This document shows positions 9,367-18,625 of a stretch of 64,000 nucleotides of DNA, in pieces (position 1 is the first letter of the stretch; every line of letters starts with the position of its first letter). The notes beneath the pieces are model-generated. The model was not told where the DNA came from. It did no database searches and saw only the letters and a program-made list of their open reading frames with translations. The stretch is from contig NZ_JAFMTR010000102.1 in NCBI RefSeq assembly GCF_018682675.1, positions 25,203 to 89,202 on the forward strand, written 5' to 3'. The position numbers and the translations under genes were made by a program. This stretch comes from Sphingopyxis soli (GTDB lineage: Bacteria; Pseudomonadota; Alphaproteobacteria; Sphingomonadales; Sphingomonadaceae).

Positions 9367-10740
9367 TCAAGGCAGGATCGGGCCCCAGCTCGGGTCCGAT
9401 CCGTCCTGCGGAGTGGGCAGGCGGCGCAGGTTCACGCCGGTCAGGTCGACCTGCCAAAGCGTCGATTTGCCCTCGCGGCCCGGCGAAGTGCGGAAGAACT
9501 GGATGACGCGGCCGTTCGGCGACCAGGTCGGCGCCTCGTCCTGCCAGCTGTTGGTCAACAGCCGTTCGCCGCCGCCCGTCGGCGTCATGACGCCGACGCG
9601 GAACTCGCCGCCGCCCATCTTGGTGAAGGCGATCAGGTCGCCGCGCGGCGACCATTCGGGGGTCGCATAGCGCCCGCCGCCGAAGCTGATCCGCTGCTGG
9701 TTCGAACCGTCGATATTCATCGTATAGATTTGCTGGCTGCCCGAGCGGTCGCTTTCGAACACGATTTTCCTGCCGTCGGGCGAAAAGCTGCCGCCGACGT
9801 CGATACCCGGCGTGCTCGTCAGCCGAACCGGGGTGCCGCCGTCGGCCGAGACGCGATAGATGTCGGTGTTGCCGCCGACTGCCATCGAATAGAGGATCTG
9901 CCGCCCGTCGGGCGACCAGCGCGGCGCGAAGGTCGCGTTGCTGCTTTCGGTGACGAGCTTCTGCGTTCCCGCGTTGATGTCGTAGATGAACACGCGAACG
10001 CGGTTGTTCAGATAGGAGACGTAGACGATCTTCTTGTAATCGGGCGAGAAACGCGGGCTGATCGCCAGCGCCTGGCCATTGGTGATGAAGCGGTGGTTGC
10101 CGCCGTCCGAATCCATGATCGCGAGGCGTTTGATGCGGTTCCCCTTGGGTCCACTCTCGGCGATATAGGCGACGCGGCTGTCGAAGAAGGGCGATTCCCC
10201 CGACAGGCGCGAATAGATGGCGTCGGCGCATTTGTGCGCGGCGCGGCGCCAGTCGCCGGGCTGGATCTCGTAACCCTGGCGCACCAGCTCGGTCCCGAGC
10301 GCGGTGTCGTAGAGATAGCAGCCGACGACGAGTCCGCCGGTTCCGCTCGCCTGGACGAAGCCATGAACGACATTGTCGGCATTGCGCGCCTGCCAGTCGG
10401 CGAACTGCGGCGCGCGCACTTCGCCCATCGTGATCGCGCGGACGCTGCCGGGGCCAAGCGGCGCATAGAGCCCGCTGCGTTCAAGGTCGGCGGCGATGAC
10501 GTCGGCGATCTGGCGGCCAAGGGTGCCGGTGCTGAGGCCCGCGACATTGACGACGGCGGGGGTCGCAAAGGCGGGGACCGCGATGACGGTGCGCTCGGTC
10601 GAGACTTCGGCGACGACCTCGGCGGTGCGCGGCGTGTCGCCGGTGGTCGCGGGCGGCGTCTGGGCCGCCGCGGGAAGCGCTGCGAACGCGCCCATCGCGG
10701 TGGCGACAAGGGTGAGCCGGGTGGCCAGCGAGCGTTTCAT
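9367..10740 (-). CDS. tolB: Tol-Pal periplasmic propeller protein TolB
   Basis: Periplasmic protein binding Pal and the TolA complex. Signal peptide to about residue 27 (MKRSLATRL...LPAAAQ), then the TolB N-terminal domain and a six-bladed propeller with repeats of SPDGRKIVF type. Start set at ATG 10740, whose A is the last base of the tolA stop (TGATG), with AAAGGAA upstream; this gives 457 residues. An in-frame upstream ATG at 10782 would put 14 residues before the signal peptide and is rejected. Confidence 0.95.
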   Translation of the reverse strand: MKRSLATRLTLVATAMGAFAALPAAAQTPPATTGDTPRTAEVVAEVSTERTVIAVPAFATPAVVNVAGLSTGTLGRQIADVIAADLERSGLYAPLGPGSVRAITMGEVRAPQFADWQARNADNVVHGFVQASGTGGLVVGCYLYDTALGTELVRQGYEIQPGDWRRAAHKCADAIYSRLSGESPFFDSRVAYIAESGPKGNRIKRLAIMDSDGGNHRFITNGQALAISPRFSPDYKKIVYVSYLNNRVRVFIYDINAGTQKLVTESSNATFAPRWSPDGRQILYSMAVGGNTDIYRVSADGGTPVRLTSTPGIDVGGSFSPDGRKIVFESDRSGSQQIYTMNIDGSNQQRISFGGGRYATPEWSPRGDLIAFTKMGGGEFRVGVMTPTGGGERLLTNSWQDEAPTWSPNGRVIQFFRTSPGREGKSTLWQVDLTGVNLRRLPTPQDGSDPSWGPILP

Positions 10741-11573
10741 CACATTCCTTTCGCTCGGAAGGTCACGTCCCAGACCTTCCACTGATCATAATATTCGTCG
10801 GGCAGATCGAACGGCGAGGCCTGCCGGATCGACCGCTCGGCGCGCTCGACGAACAATTTCTGCTGCGGCGCGTTGCTGTCGGTCTTGCCGGTGAGTTCGC
10901 CGACCTGGGCGATGTTCGTGATCCGTCCGTCGCGGCTGAGCTGGATGCGCAGCACGACGCGGAGCTGGTCGATATCGACGCCCGAAGGCACGTTGCGGCG
11001 CCAGAAGGGCAGGATCTTGCCGTCGATCGCGACGTCGATCGATCGCTTCACCTCGGCCGCGGTGGCGGCCGCGGGCGCACCCCTGGTTTGCGTCGATTTG
11101 CTCGGCGCCCTGCTCAGCCCTTCGGCGATGCCGTCGAGGCGGCCGGTCGGGCGCGTCGGAGTTTTCGTGGGCGGCGGTGCGGCCTTGGGCGCGGGTTTGG
11201 GCTGCGCCTTCTGCGCGGGAGGTTGCGTCTTCGCGGGCGCCGGGGTCGGGCGCTGCACCAGCCTGGGCGCGGGCGCCGGGGTCGGACGGACGATCGGTTC
11301 GGGGACCGGGGGAGCGGGGACGGGTTCGGGCGCGGCGATGTCGGTCGCGTCATCTTCGCCCAGGCGGGTGGCCGGAGCCTCCTCGCTGATCACCGGTGCG
11401 GTCGATTGCGGCGCGGTCTCGGCGACCAGATCGACCTCCATCGGCGGATTGTCGAAACGCCGGTCGCCGCGCGTCCACTGCACCGAGAGCAGACCGATCA
11501 CGACGACATGCAGCAGCACCGCCACCGCGATGCCGATCCGCTGATTTGCCCCTGGCGCCGTGTCCGCAACCAT
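10740..11573 (-). CDS. tolA: TolA/TonB-like energy transducer
   Basis: Bitopic protein linking the TolQR motor to TolB/Pal. 277 residues: one membrane helix (about 13-31), a long Pro/Ala/Lys linker (about 60-165), and a C-terminal TolA/TonB fold with a predicted DKILPFWRRN-type start and VVLRIQLSRDGRITN. The linker is PPAxP-rich rather than the Lys/Ala helical coil of enterobacterial TolA, so similarity searches may return TonB; the gene order makes TolA the better name. Confidence 0.88.
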   Translation of the reverse strand: MVADTAPGANQRIGIAVAVLLHVVVIGLLSVQWTRGDRRFDNPPMEVDLVAETAPQSTAPVISEEAPATRLGEDDATDIAAPEPVPAPPVPEPIVRPTPAPAPRLVQRPTPAPAKTQPPAQKAQPKPAPKAAPPPTKTPTRPTGRLDGIAEGLSRAPSKSTQTRGAPAAATAAEVKRSIDVAIDGKILPFWRRNVPSGVDIDQLRVVLRIQLSRDGRITNIAQVGELTGKTDSNAPQQKLFVERAERSIRQASPFDLPDEYYDQWKVWDVTFRAKGM

Positions 11574-11582
11574 GACGTAACC

Positions 11583-12082
<500 letters not shown>

Positions 12083-12083
<1 letters not shown>

Positions 12084-12781
12084 CAGGCGTCCGCCTCCAG
12101 CTCGCGGCTAAAGGTCGCGTGCAGCCCGTCGGCGAAGCGGCCGAGGCGCGATTCGAGGCGGTTCAGCCGCTGCGAGAAGGCGTTGTAGGCGATGACCGCC
12201 GGGATCGCCGCGAACAGGCCGATCGCGGTCGCGAACAGCGCCTCGGCAATGCCCGGCGCGACGACCGCGAGGCTGCTGTTATTCTCCGCCGCGATCGCGG
12301 TGAAGCTGCGCATGATGCCCCAGACGGTGCCGAACAGGCCGACGAAGGGTGCGACCGCGCCGATGGTCGCGAGCGTGCCGATCTTTTCGGCCAGGCGGTC
12401 GACCTCGCCCGCGACCGCCGAATTCATCGCGACGCCCAGCCGCTCGCGCGTTCCGTCGCGATCGATCACCTTGCCCTTGGTCGAGCGGCGCCATTCGCTG
12501 ATCCCGGCGCCCAGCACCTTCGCGCTCGGCAGCTCCTCGCCGCCATTCTTGTCGAAAAAGGCGTCGATATTCTCGGCGCGCCAGAAATCGCGCTCGAACT
12601 GTTCCGACGCGCGCATCAGCTTGCCGACGCTGCGGCCGTGGGTGAAGATCACCGCCCAGACATAGATGGAGGCGAGCAACAGCCCGATCATCACCGCCTT
12701 CACGACGATGTCGGCCTGGATGAACAGCGCGACGGGGGACAGCGTCGCCGCGTCGGCGGCCAGCTTGATATTGTCTAGCAA
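12083..12781 (-). CDS. tolQ: TolQ motor protein (ExbB family)
   Basis: Inner-membrane stator-like subunit of the Tol-Pal system. 232 residues with three membrane helices: about 25-45, 135-160 and 170-195. The conserved GLFGTVWGIMRSF sequence is present. Start is a TTG at 12781, overlapping the ybgC stop by 7 bases; no ATG occurs early enough to keep the first helix intact. Confidence 0.93.
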
Positions 12782-13254
12782 GGGTTCGTCTCTCCATTCA
12801 TGATCGCGGTAAAGCGTTCGGCCCAGCCCGCGGGCTGACGGCGCGGCCGGCCTTCGGGCGACAGAAAGGCCGCGGTAACACGTCCGCCTGTCAGCACTTC
12901 CGGCGTTAACTCATCCTGACCGCGAAGGATGCGCTGCGCGATGATGACGCTCGCGCCGCGCACCGCCTCGACGGTGCTGACGACGGTCAGGTCGTCGTCG
13001 AGCTTCGCGGGCCTCAGATATTTGATGGCAAGGTCGGTAACCGCCCAGGCGCCTTCGCCCGCTTCCATCGCGGCGCGCTGGTCGATGCCCGCGAGGCGCA
13101 GCATGTCCGAGCGGGCGCGCTCCATATAGCGCAGATAATTGGCGTGATAGACGATGCCGCTGAGATCGGTGTCTTCGAAATAGACGCGCAACCGGTAAAA
13201 ATGCGCCGCCCCGACGAAGACGCCGGGGACGAAGGGGGGAGGGCCGCTGACCAT
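12775..13254 (-). CDS. ybgC: YbgC-type acyl-CoA thioesterase
   Basis: Hotdog-fold thioesterase conserved at the head of tol-pal operons, probably hydrolysing acyl-CoA. The motif RVYFEDTDLSGIVYHANYLR carries the catalytic Asp. Start chosen at ATG 13254 (159 residues); 16 further residues would be added from 13302 but look unlike the family. Overlaps tolQ by 7 bases. Confidence 0.9.
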   Translation of the reverse strand: MVSGPPPFVPGVFVGAAHFYRLRVYFEDTDLSGIVYHANYLRYMERARSDMLRLAGIDQRAAMEAGEGAWAVTDLAIKYLRPAKLDDDLTVVSTVEAVRGASVIIAQRILRGQDELTPEVLTGGRVTAAFLSPEGRPRRQPAGWAERFTAIMNGETNPC

Positions 13255-13356
13255 GGTCAAGACCGATAGCGGGTGGGCGAGTCGGCGGGAACCCCTCTTC
13301 AACGGTTCGTCGCACCCAAAAGCCGGTTGGTGGAATGAAAGGCGCAGGAATCGGCG

Positions 13357-14379
13357 CTATTTTCCCTCGTCGAATAGCCCGTCCTGTGTGCCTTGGGGCG
13401 GATTGAGCCCGAGGTGCTTCCACGCGCTGGCGTTGAGCATCCGGCCGCGCGCGGTGCGGGCGATCAGCCCGGCCTGCAGCAGATAGGGCTCGATCACATC
13501 CTCGATCGTGTCGCGCGGCTCGCTGAGCCCGGCGGCAAGGGTTTCGACGCCGACGGGTCCGCCGCGATAGATGTCGGCGATCATCGTCAGGTAGCGCCTG
13601 TCCATCGCGTCGAGACCCAGCGCGTCGACCTCCAGCCGGTTGAGCGCCGCATCGGCCGCCTTCGCATCGACGATCGCGTGCCCCGCGACGGTCGCAAAAT
13701 CGCGGACACGCCGGAGCAGGCGGCCGGCGATGCGCGGCGTCCCGCGCGAGCGCTTCGCGATCTCCAGCGCGCCGTCGGGCGCGATCGGCAGCGCGAGCAG
13801 GCGCGCGGCGCGCGAAATGACCTGTTCGAGCTCGCCATGCGTGTAGAAATTGAGCCGCACCGGAATGCCGAAGCGGTCGCGCAGCGGCGTCGTCAGCAGG
13901 CCTTGCCGCGTCGTCGCGCCGACGAGCGTGAATTTGGGGAGGTCGATCCGGACGCTGCGCGCCGACGGCCCTTCGCCGATCATGATGTCGAGCGCGCGGT
14001 CCTCCATCGCGGGATAGAGGATTTCCTCGACCGCGGGCGACAGGCGGTGGATTTCGTCGATGAACAGGACGTCGCCGTCTTCGAGGTTGGTGAGCAGCGC
14101 GGCAAGGTCGCCCGCCTTGGCGATCACCGGGCCGGAGGTCGAACGGAAACCGACGCCGAGCTCCTTGGCGACGATCTGCGCCAGCGTCGTCTTGCCGAGC
14201 CCCGGCGGCCCATAGAAGAGCACATGGTCGAGCGCGTCCGACCGCGCCTTTGCCGCCTCGATGAAGACCCGCAAATTCTCGCGCGCCGCCGCCTGGCCGA
14301 CGAATTCGGCGAGCGACTTCGGCCGCAGCGCGGCGTCGGCATCCTCGGGGGTGCGCAGGGGGGTAGTGAGGTCGGTCAC
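13357..14379 (-). CDS. ruvB: Holliday junction helicase RuvB
   Basis: AAA+ ring ATPase driving branch migration of Holliday junctions with RuvA. 340 residues, family length. Walker [10 protein letters not shown], Walker B DEIH, sensor 1 GATT, and a C-terminal winged-helix with [12 protein letters not shown]. Third of the ruv genes in transcription order, separated from ruvA by two inserted genes (14421-15243), which is unusual because ruvAB are commonly adjacent. Confidence 0.97.
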   Translation of the reverse strand: MTDLTTPLRTPEDADAALRPKSLAEFVGQAAARENLRVFIEAAKARSDALDHVLFYGPPGLGKTTLAQIVAKELGVGFRSTSGPVIAKAGDLAALLTNLEDGDVLFIDEIHRLSPAVEEILYPAMEDRALDIMIGEGPSARSVRIDLPKFTLVGATTRQGLLTTPLRDRFGIPVRLNFYTHGELEQVISRAARLLALPIAPDGALEIAKRSRGTPRIAGRLLRRVRDFATVAGHAIVDAKAADAALNRLEVDALGLDAMDRRYLTMIADIYRGGPVGVETLAAGLSEPRDTIEDVIEPYLLQAGLIARTARGRMLNASAWKHLGLNPPQGTQDGLFDEGK

Positions 14380-14401
14380 GGTGCCGCGATACCCCTAAAC
14401 T

Positions 14402-14436
14402 TCGTCATGCTGAACTTGTTTCAGCATCCATGGCGT
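14402..14436. repeat. Dispersed hairpin repeat (half copy)
   Basis: Begins CTTCGTCATGC, then arms ATGCTGAA and TTCAGCAT around a 5-base loop, ending CATCCATGGCG. It matches the left half of the repeat at 15891 with compensating arm changes (CTGAA/TTCAG against CCGGA/TCCGG). It contains the stop codon of the zinc-ribbon gene and could act as a weak terminator. Confidence 0.6.
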
Positions 14437-14840
14437 GGCACGCGATATTTCGACGTATCGCTGCCACAGCCACAACAAATTCGGTTTGGCCAGAAGGAAT
14501 GCCGGGCGGCCTCCAATTCGAAGCCCCTTGGGGGCATGCTGTCAAAGACCGATTGGCCGCATTCGGGACAGCCCTTTGATGCTAGGCGCAAACCCAGGCT
14601 TTCGCAAAATGGCGAAGCATCTGCGTCCGGCCGCCACCGTCCCCCAGCGATCACCCCGCCCACGACAAAAATCCAGACCGGCAAAAGCTCGCCGTCGATC
14701 CCGGCGACGGCATCCATCAAGACCGACATTGCATGCAGGAACCACCCCAATATCATCAGAATGCCCAATAGCCCGAGCAGGCGCATTGAAAGCCAAACAT
14801 AATAGGGCGGTCGACCTGATCGAGTTGGCTGCTCACTCAT
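14421..14840 (-). CDS. Small membrane protein with C-terminal zinc-ribbon cysteines
   Basis: Family not recognised. 139 residues from ATG 14840. Two membrane helices are likely (about 17-38 and 45-62), followed by a cytosolic tail with CPECG near residue 92 and CCGCG near 124, which look like a zinc ribbon. Start chosen because it overlaps the GFA stop by 8 bases. The last 8 residues (YRVPRHGC) and the stop are encoded by a dispersed repeat, so the original C-terminus has probably been replaced. Function unknown. Confidence 0.6.
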   Translation of the reverse strand: MSEQPTRSGRPPYYVWLSMRLLGLLGILMILGWFLHAMSVLMDAVAGIDGELLPVWIFVVGGVIAGGRWRPDADASPFCESLGLRLASKGCPECGQSVFDSMPPRGFELEAARHSFWPNRICCGCGSDTSKYRVPRHGC

Positions 14841-15243
14841 AATGCTCGATTCCATCGCCCGCGATCGAAACCCAAGGCTCCATGCGCTCTTCATAGACCG
14901 AATAGTCGGGGACGAAGCCGTGGCCGGGCTCGAAATTGCCGAGCGGGATCGCATAGGCGTCATGATGGGGCCGCGCCCGGTACCAGACGCCCGAGCCGCA
15001 GGTGGCGCAGAAGAAGAAGTCAGCGGTGTGGCCGCTGGCGCCGGTATATTGCCACATCTTCGCGTTCGCCTCGCCCTCGACGCGGACCTGTTCGGCGGGA
15101 AAGCGCACCTGCGCGGCAAAGGCGCCGCCGCTCCGCGCCTTGCAATCGCGGCAATGGCACACCGACACGCGGATCGGCTCGCCGGTGCAGGCGATGCGGA
15201 TCCGGCCGCAGCGGCAGGAGGCGTGGCGGGTGGGATCGGTCAC
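14833..15243 (-). CDS. GFA (glutathione-dependent formaldehyde-activating-like) family protein
   Basis: Small zinc-binding protein of the Mss4-like fold. 136 residues. The seven-Cys zinc pattern is visible: [18 protein letters not shown] and CATCGSGVW. Members are often named formaldehyde-activating enzymes, but for most no activity has been shown, so I keep the family name only. It overlaps the ruvA stop by ATGA and so appears co-transcribed with ruvA. Confidence 0.85.
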   Translation of the reverse strand: MTDPTRHASCRCGRIRIACTGEPIRVSVCHCRDCKARSGGAFAAQVRFPAEQVRVEGEANAKMWQYTGASGHTADFFFCATCGSGVWYRARPHHDAYAIPLGNFEPGHGFVPDYSVYEERMEPWVSIAGDGIEHYE

Positions 15244-15839
15244 TTGGCCGCCTTTTTGAGCGCCGTGCGCACCAGCGCGTCCAAGCTCGCACCGACGCCT
15301 AGCTCTTCGCTCGCCGCCGCAACCGCGACGCTCGCTTCGCCGGGCTTGAAGCCGAGGCCGGTCAGCGCGGCGACGGCGTCGCCGAGTGGGCCGGAGGTGG
15401 TGCCCCTGGCCGGACTCGAACCGGCGATGCCGCCCAGCGCCCCCGCCTTGTCCTTCAGTTCATGCGCGATCCGCTGCGCCAGTTTCGGGCCGACGCCGTT
15501 CGCCCGCGCGATCATCGCGCTGTCGCCGCTGGCGAGCGCGCGTTGCAGGTCGCCGATCTCAAGCGCCGACAGGATCGCGAGCGCGACCTTCGCGCCGACG
15601 CCCTGCACGCTGGTGAGCAGGCGGAACCAGTCGCGTTCCTCGGCCTTGGCAAAGCCGAGCAGGCGCAGGAAATCCTCGCCGACCAGCATTTCGGTGTGGA
15701 TGGTGACATCGCCGCCGACCGGGCCGAGCGCGTCGAGCGTGCGCGCCGAGGCCTCGACCAGATAACCGACGCCGCCGACGTCGATCACCGCATGGCCTGC
15801 GCCGCTTGAATCGAGCCGTCCCGTCAGTTTTGCGATCAT
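15240..15839 (-). CDS. ruvA: Holliday junction branch migration protein RuvA
   Basis: Tetrameric Holliday junction-binding protein that loads RuvB. 199 residues: OB domain with [16 protein letters not shown], tandem helix-hairpin-helix with [13 protein letters not shown] and [16 protein letters not shown], and a C-terminal RuvB-binding domain. The flexible linker (about 145-158, [12 protein letters not shown]) is encoded by bases identical in layout to a tRNA 3' end, described separately. It lies 126 bases downstream of ruvC. Confidence 0.96.
   Translation of the reverse strand: MIAKLTGRLDSSGAGHAVIDVGGVGYLVEASARTLDALGPVGGDVTIHTEMLVGEDFLRLLGFAKAEERDWFRLLTSVQGVGAKVALAILSALEIGDLQRALASGDSAMIARANGVGPKLAQRIAHELKDKAGALGGIAGSSPARGTTSGPLGDAVAALTGLGFKPGEASVAVAAASEELGVGASLDALVRTALKKAAK
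15398..15425 (-). other. tRNA 3'-end-like segment within ruvA
   Basis: On the minus strand these 28 bases read as a perfect tRNA 3' end: T-stem GCCGG, 7-base loop TTCGAGT, stem CCGGC, 7-base acceptor strand CAGGGGC, discriminator A, then CCA. No D-arm, anticodon arm or 5' acceptor strand precedes it, so it is not a tRNA gene. It codes for the RuvA linker. Confidence 0.5.
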
Positions 15840-15890
15840 GCGTCCGTGCTAGCGCGGGGAGAACGAAAAGGGAATCAATTTCCCGTCTTC

Positions 15891-15960
15891 GTCATGCCGG
15901 ACTTGATCCGGCATCCATCGCGGCGCTGGGTATGGACCCCGGATCAAGTCCGGGGTGACG
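15891..15960. repeat. Intergenic inverted repeat between ruvC and ruvA
   Basis: Two nested hairpins: CCGGACTTGATCCGG on the left and CCCCGGATCAAGTCCGGGG on the right, each self-complementary and complementary to each other, flanked by CGTCATG and GTGACGAA. This is the full form of the half copy at 14402. Confidence 0.7.
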
Positions 15961-15965
15961 AATGT

Positions 15966-16439
15966 CTAGACGCGCGGCCGGTGGTTCGCATGGCAGATCG
16001 CCACCGCCAGAGCATCGGCGGCATCGGCGCCCGCGACCTTTGCGCCCGGCAGCAACACGCGCAGCATCGCCTGCACCTGCTCCTTCGCGGCGCCGCCGGT
16101 GCCGACGATCGCCTTCTTGACCAGACGCGGCGCATATTCGCCCACCGGCAAGCCGCCGCGTGCGCAGGCGAGCAGCGCGACGCCGCGGGCGTGCGCGAGC
16201 TTCAGCGTCGATTGCGGATTGTCGTTGACGAACACTTCCTCGACCGCCGCGCATTCTGGCGCATGATCGGCGATCACCGCGGCGAGTACCGTGTCGAGAT
16301 GCGCGAGCCGGTCGGGCAGGGGCGCCTTGGCGTCGGTCTTGATCTGGCCGTTGGCGATGTGGCTGATCCGGCTGCCCTCGACGCGGATGACGCCCCAGCC
16401 GGTGCAGCTGAGCGAGGGGTCGAGACCGAGGATGATCAT
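15966..16439 (-). CDS. ruvC: Holliday junction resolvase RuvC
   Basis: RNase H-fold endonuclease resolving Holliday junctions. 157 residues from ATG 16439. [18 protein letters not shown] carries the first catalytic Asp; further acidic residues occur in AVEEVFVN and near [12 protein letters not shown]. Reading further upstream only translates the hairpin repeat at 16447-16642, so the later ATG is clear. First ruv gene after yebC, as in many alphaproteobacteria. Confidence 0.95.
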   Translation of the reverse strand: MIILGLDPSLSCTGWGVIRVEGSRISHIANGQIKTDAKAPLPDRLAHLDTVLAAVIADHAPECAAVEEVFVNDNPQSTLKLAHARGVALLACARGGLPVGEYAPRLVKKAIVGTGGAAKEQVQAMLRVLLPGAKVAGADAADALAVAICHANHRPRV

Positions 16440-16446
16440 ATTTTCA

Positions 16447-16642
16447 ATCCTCCCTGTGCCATAGGCATGGGGAGGTGGCAGCGCGAAGCGCTGACGGAGG
16501 GGCTTTGGCGCGAACGTCGCCGCCCCTCCACCACTCGCTTCGCGAGAGTGCTCGGTCGCCCAGTCCCCCGGACTGGGCTTGGATTGCCGGGGGCAATCCA
16601 ACCACGCACTCCCCCTCCCCATGGCTTCGCCACAGGGAGGAA
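16447..16642. repeat. Short copy of the hairpin element (family D)
   Basis: Outer hairpins ATCCTCC...GGGGAGG at both ends in inverted orientation, an inner hairpin GCAGCGCGAAGCGCTGA next to GGAGGGGC on the left, and CCCCTCCACCA with CGCTTCGCG on the right. An extra palindromic stretch (about 16550-16610) interrupts the right half. It lies between yebC and ruvC and carries no gene. The two outer arms differ from each other by compensated base changes. Confidence 0.75.
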
Positions 16643-16647
16643 ATTCA

Positions 16648-17394
16648 TCAACCCAGCTTCTCCATCACCGCGTCGGGGATTTCGTAATTGCCCCACACGG
16701 TCTGGACGTCGTCGTCGTCGTCGAGCGTGTCGATCAGCTTGAACAGCGTCTGTGCGATGCTCTCGTCGGCCACTTCGCTCTTCAGCGTCGGGCGCCAGGC
16801 GAGCTTCACGCCCTCGGCTTCGCCGAGCTTGGCTTCGAGCGCCTTGGCGACTTCGTGCAGGCTGTCGACGCTGGTCCAGATGTCGTGGCCTTCGTCGGAC
16901 GATTCGACGTCGTCGGCGCCCGCGTCGAGCGCGGCTTCGAACACCGTGTCGGCGTCGCCCGCCTTGGCGGGATAGTTGATCAGGCCGAGGCGGTCGAAGC
17001 CGTGGCTGACGCTGCCCGAGGTGCCGAGGTTGCCGCCATTTTTGCTGAAGGCGGTGCGGACGTTGGTCGCGGTGCGGTTGCGGTTGTCGGTCAGCGCCTC
17101 GACGATCAGCGAGACGCCGCCGGGGCCATAGCCCTCGTAGCGGATTTCCTCGTAATTCTCGCCCTCGCCGCCCGACGCCTTGTCGATCGCGCGCTGGATA
17201 TTGTCTTTCGGCATCGACTGCGCCTTCGCCGCGTTCACCGCGGCGCGCAGGCGTGCGTTCGCATCGGGATCGGGCAGACCCATCTTCGCCGCGACGGTGA
17301 TTTCACGCGCAAGCTTCGAAAAAAGGGCGCTGCGCTTTTTGTCCTGCGCGCCCTTGCGGTGCATGATGTTCTTGAATTTACTATGGCCGGCCAC
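16648..17394 (-). CDS. yebC: YebC/PmpR family protein
   Basis: Conserved cytosolic protein; family members act as transcription regulators or, more recently, as factors assisting translation of proline-rich stretches. 248 residues with the hallmark start [20 protein letters not shown] and [20 protein letters not shown]. Usual length. It precedes ruvC-ruvA-ruvB, a classic arrangement. Confidence 0.96.
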   Translation of the reverse strand: MAGHSKFKNIMHRKGAQDKKRSALFSKLAREITVAAKMGLPDPDANARLRAAVNAAKAQSMPKDNIQRAIDKASGGEGENYEEIRYEGYGPGGVSLIVEALTDNRNRTATNVRTAFSKNGGNLGTSGSVSHGFDRLGLINYPAKAGDADTVFEAALDAGADDVESSDEGHDIWTSVDSLHEVAKALEAKLGEAEGVKLAWRPTLKSEVADESIAQTLFKLIDTLDDDDDVQTVWGNYEIPDAVMEKLG

Positions 17395-17449
17395 GGCCTA
17401 CCTCCATCGAAACGGGAAATGTGGCGCCGCCCTAGCGTGCCGACGCCGA

Positions 17450-17767
17450 TCAGACAACCACAGCGGTTCCCGACGCGCTGACCATCAGCATCGAACCATT
17501 CTGGCCGAGCACTTCATAGTCGAGGTCGACGCCGACCACCGCATTGCCGCCGAGGCGCGCGGCTTCGCTTTCCATCTCGGCGATGGCTTCCTTGCGCGCG
17601 CGGGCGAGGACGTCCTCATATTTGCCCGATCGGCCGCCGACGATGTCGGTGATGCTGGCGAAGAGGTCGCGGAACAGATTGGCGCCGACGATCACTTCGC
17701 CGGTGACGATGCCCAGATATTCGCGGACCGGATGGCCTTCGACGGTATTGGTCGTTGTGCTGAACAT
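17450..17767 (-). CDS. YbjQ/UPF0145 family protein
   Basis: Small protein of the YbjQ family (also called heavy-metal-binding domain), forming a pentameric fold of unclear role. 105 residues from ATG 17767. Family motifs [23 protein letters not shown] and [16 protein letters not shown] are present. The frame runs 25 residues further upstream through repeat-like sequence and is not included. Confidence 0.85.
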   Translation of the reverse strand: MFSTTTNTVEGHPVREYLGIVTGEVIVGANLFRDLFASITDIVGGRSGKYEDVLARARKEAIAEMESEAARLGGNAVVGVDLDYEVLGQNGSMLMVSASGTAVVV

Positions 17768-17845
17768 GGTGCTGGCTCCCTCTATTCCGTTCGGGCCGGG
17801 CTTCGTGGAAGCCCAGTCCCCGGTTTCCACGTCTACAAACAAGAA

Positions 17846-17875
17846 GGGTCCTTCGACAAGCTCGGGACGAACGGA
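17846..17875. repeat. Dispersed intergenic repeat
   Basis: GGTCCTTCGACAAGCTCGG followed by GACGAACGGA, with a partial inverted partner (ATTCCGTTCGGGC) at about 17784. This kind of sequence is common between genes in sphingomonads. It sits between gapR and the YbjQ gene. Confidence 0.5.
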
Positions 17876-17890
17876 ACGGGAGGTCGAAAC

Positions 17891-18133
17891 TCAGACGATG
17901 CCGAGCGCCGATTTGTAAACGTCGAGGATCGCTTCCATTTCCCTGCGGTCGTGGACGGGCATTTTGCGCAGGCGGACGATCTGGCGCATGATCTTGGGAT
18001 CATAGCCCTGCGACTTCGATTCCAGATAGACGTCGCGGATATCGTCGGCGATGCCCTTTTTCTCTTCTTCCAGCCGCTCGATGCGCTCGATGAAAAGGCG
18101 CAGTTGTTCGTCGGACGGGGTGGCTTCGCTCAT
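17891..18133 (-). CDS. gapR: GapR-type DNA-binding protein (DUF2312)
   Basis: Small nucleoid-associated protein; GapR of Caulobacter binds overtwisted AT-rich DNA. 80 residues. The N-terminal helix ([20 protein letters not shown]) would form the coiled-coil dimer, followed by [19 protein letters not shown], highly typical of DUF2312. Monocistronic or linked with DUF1244 63 bases upstream. Confidence 0.92.
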   Translation of the reverse strand: MSEATPSDEQLRLFIERIERLEEEKKGIADDIRDVYLESKSQGYDPKIMRQIVRLRKMPVHDRREMEAILDVYKSALGIV

Positions 18134-18196
18134 TTTGGACTCCGGTGGATTGGATGGTCGGGGGCGAGAATCGCCCGGGGCGCCCGATTAGCGGGG

Positions 18197-18517
18197 TCAG
18201 GGATTCTTGGCCATGCTTTCTTCCATCCGCTTGAGCTGTTGGGGGGTCGCGGCGACATGAAAGCGCGCTTTCCATTCGGCGGTCGGCATACCGTGGACGA
18301 TCGCGCGGCCGGCTTCCATGTCGATGCCGCCGGCTTCGGCGATCCAGTCGCCGAGGCAGTTGCGGCAGAAGCCGGCAAGCCCCATCAGGTCGATGTTCGC
18401 CGCGTCGCTGCGGTGCTGGAGCAGGCGGACGAGACGGCGAAAGGCCGCGGCGGCGACGGCGTCGTCGAGCGTATCGAGAGCGTCGGTCGGGGCGGGCGTA
18501 TCGTCGCTGCAGGACAT
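18197..18517 (-). CDS. DUF1244 family protein
   Basis: Conserved alphaproteobacterial protein of unknown function. 106 residues. The family core is visible: AFRRLVRLLQHRSDAANIDL, FCRNCLGDWI and MPTAEWKARF. A Cys pair (FCRNC) is conserved in the family. An ATG at 18517 follows a GAAAG motif. Confidence 0.85.
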   Translation of the reverse strand: MSCSDDTPAPTDALDTLDDAVAAAAFRRLVRLLQHRSDAANIDLMGLAGFCRNCLGDWIAEAGGIDMEAGRAIVHGMPTAEWKARFHVAATPQQLKRMEESMAKNP

Positions 18518-18625
18518 GGCGGCTTTCCTTCTGGTCGGCGGATGAATAGCTATACGCGGCTTGCCTTGGCCGGGGCAACGCGACTAGGCAAGCGGTCTGA
18601 ATTCCCCCACGTCATCGGAGCATTT

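Noticed and set aside
15398..15425. tRNA gene in ruvA
   Set aside because: Only the 3' end of a tRNA is present, with no anticodon arm, and the frame of RuvA is intact across it.
17180..18625. Open frame fused in front of pyruvate kinase
   Set aside because: This part is antisense to yebC, the YbjQ gene, gapR and DUF1244; only the sequence from 18626 matches pyruvate kinase.
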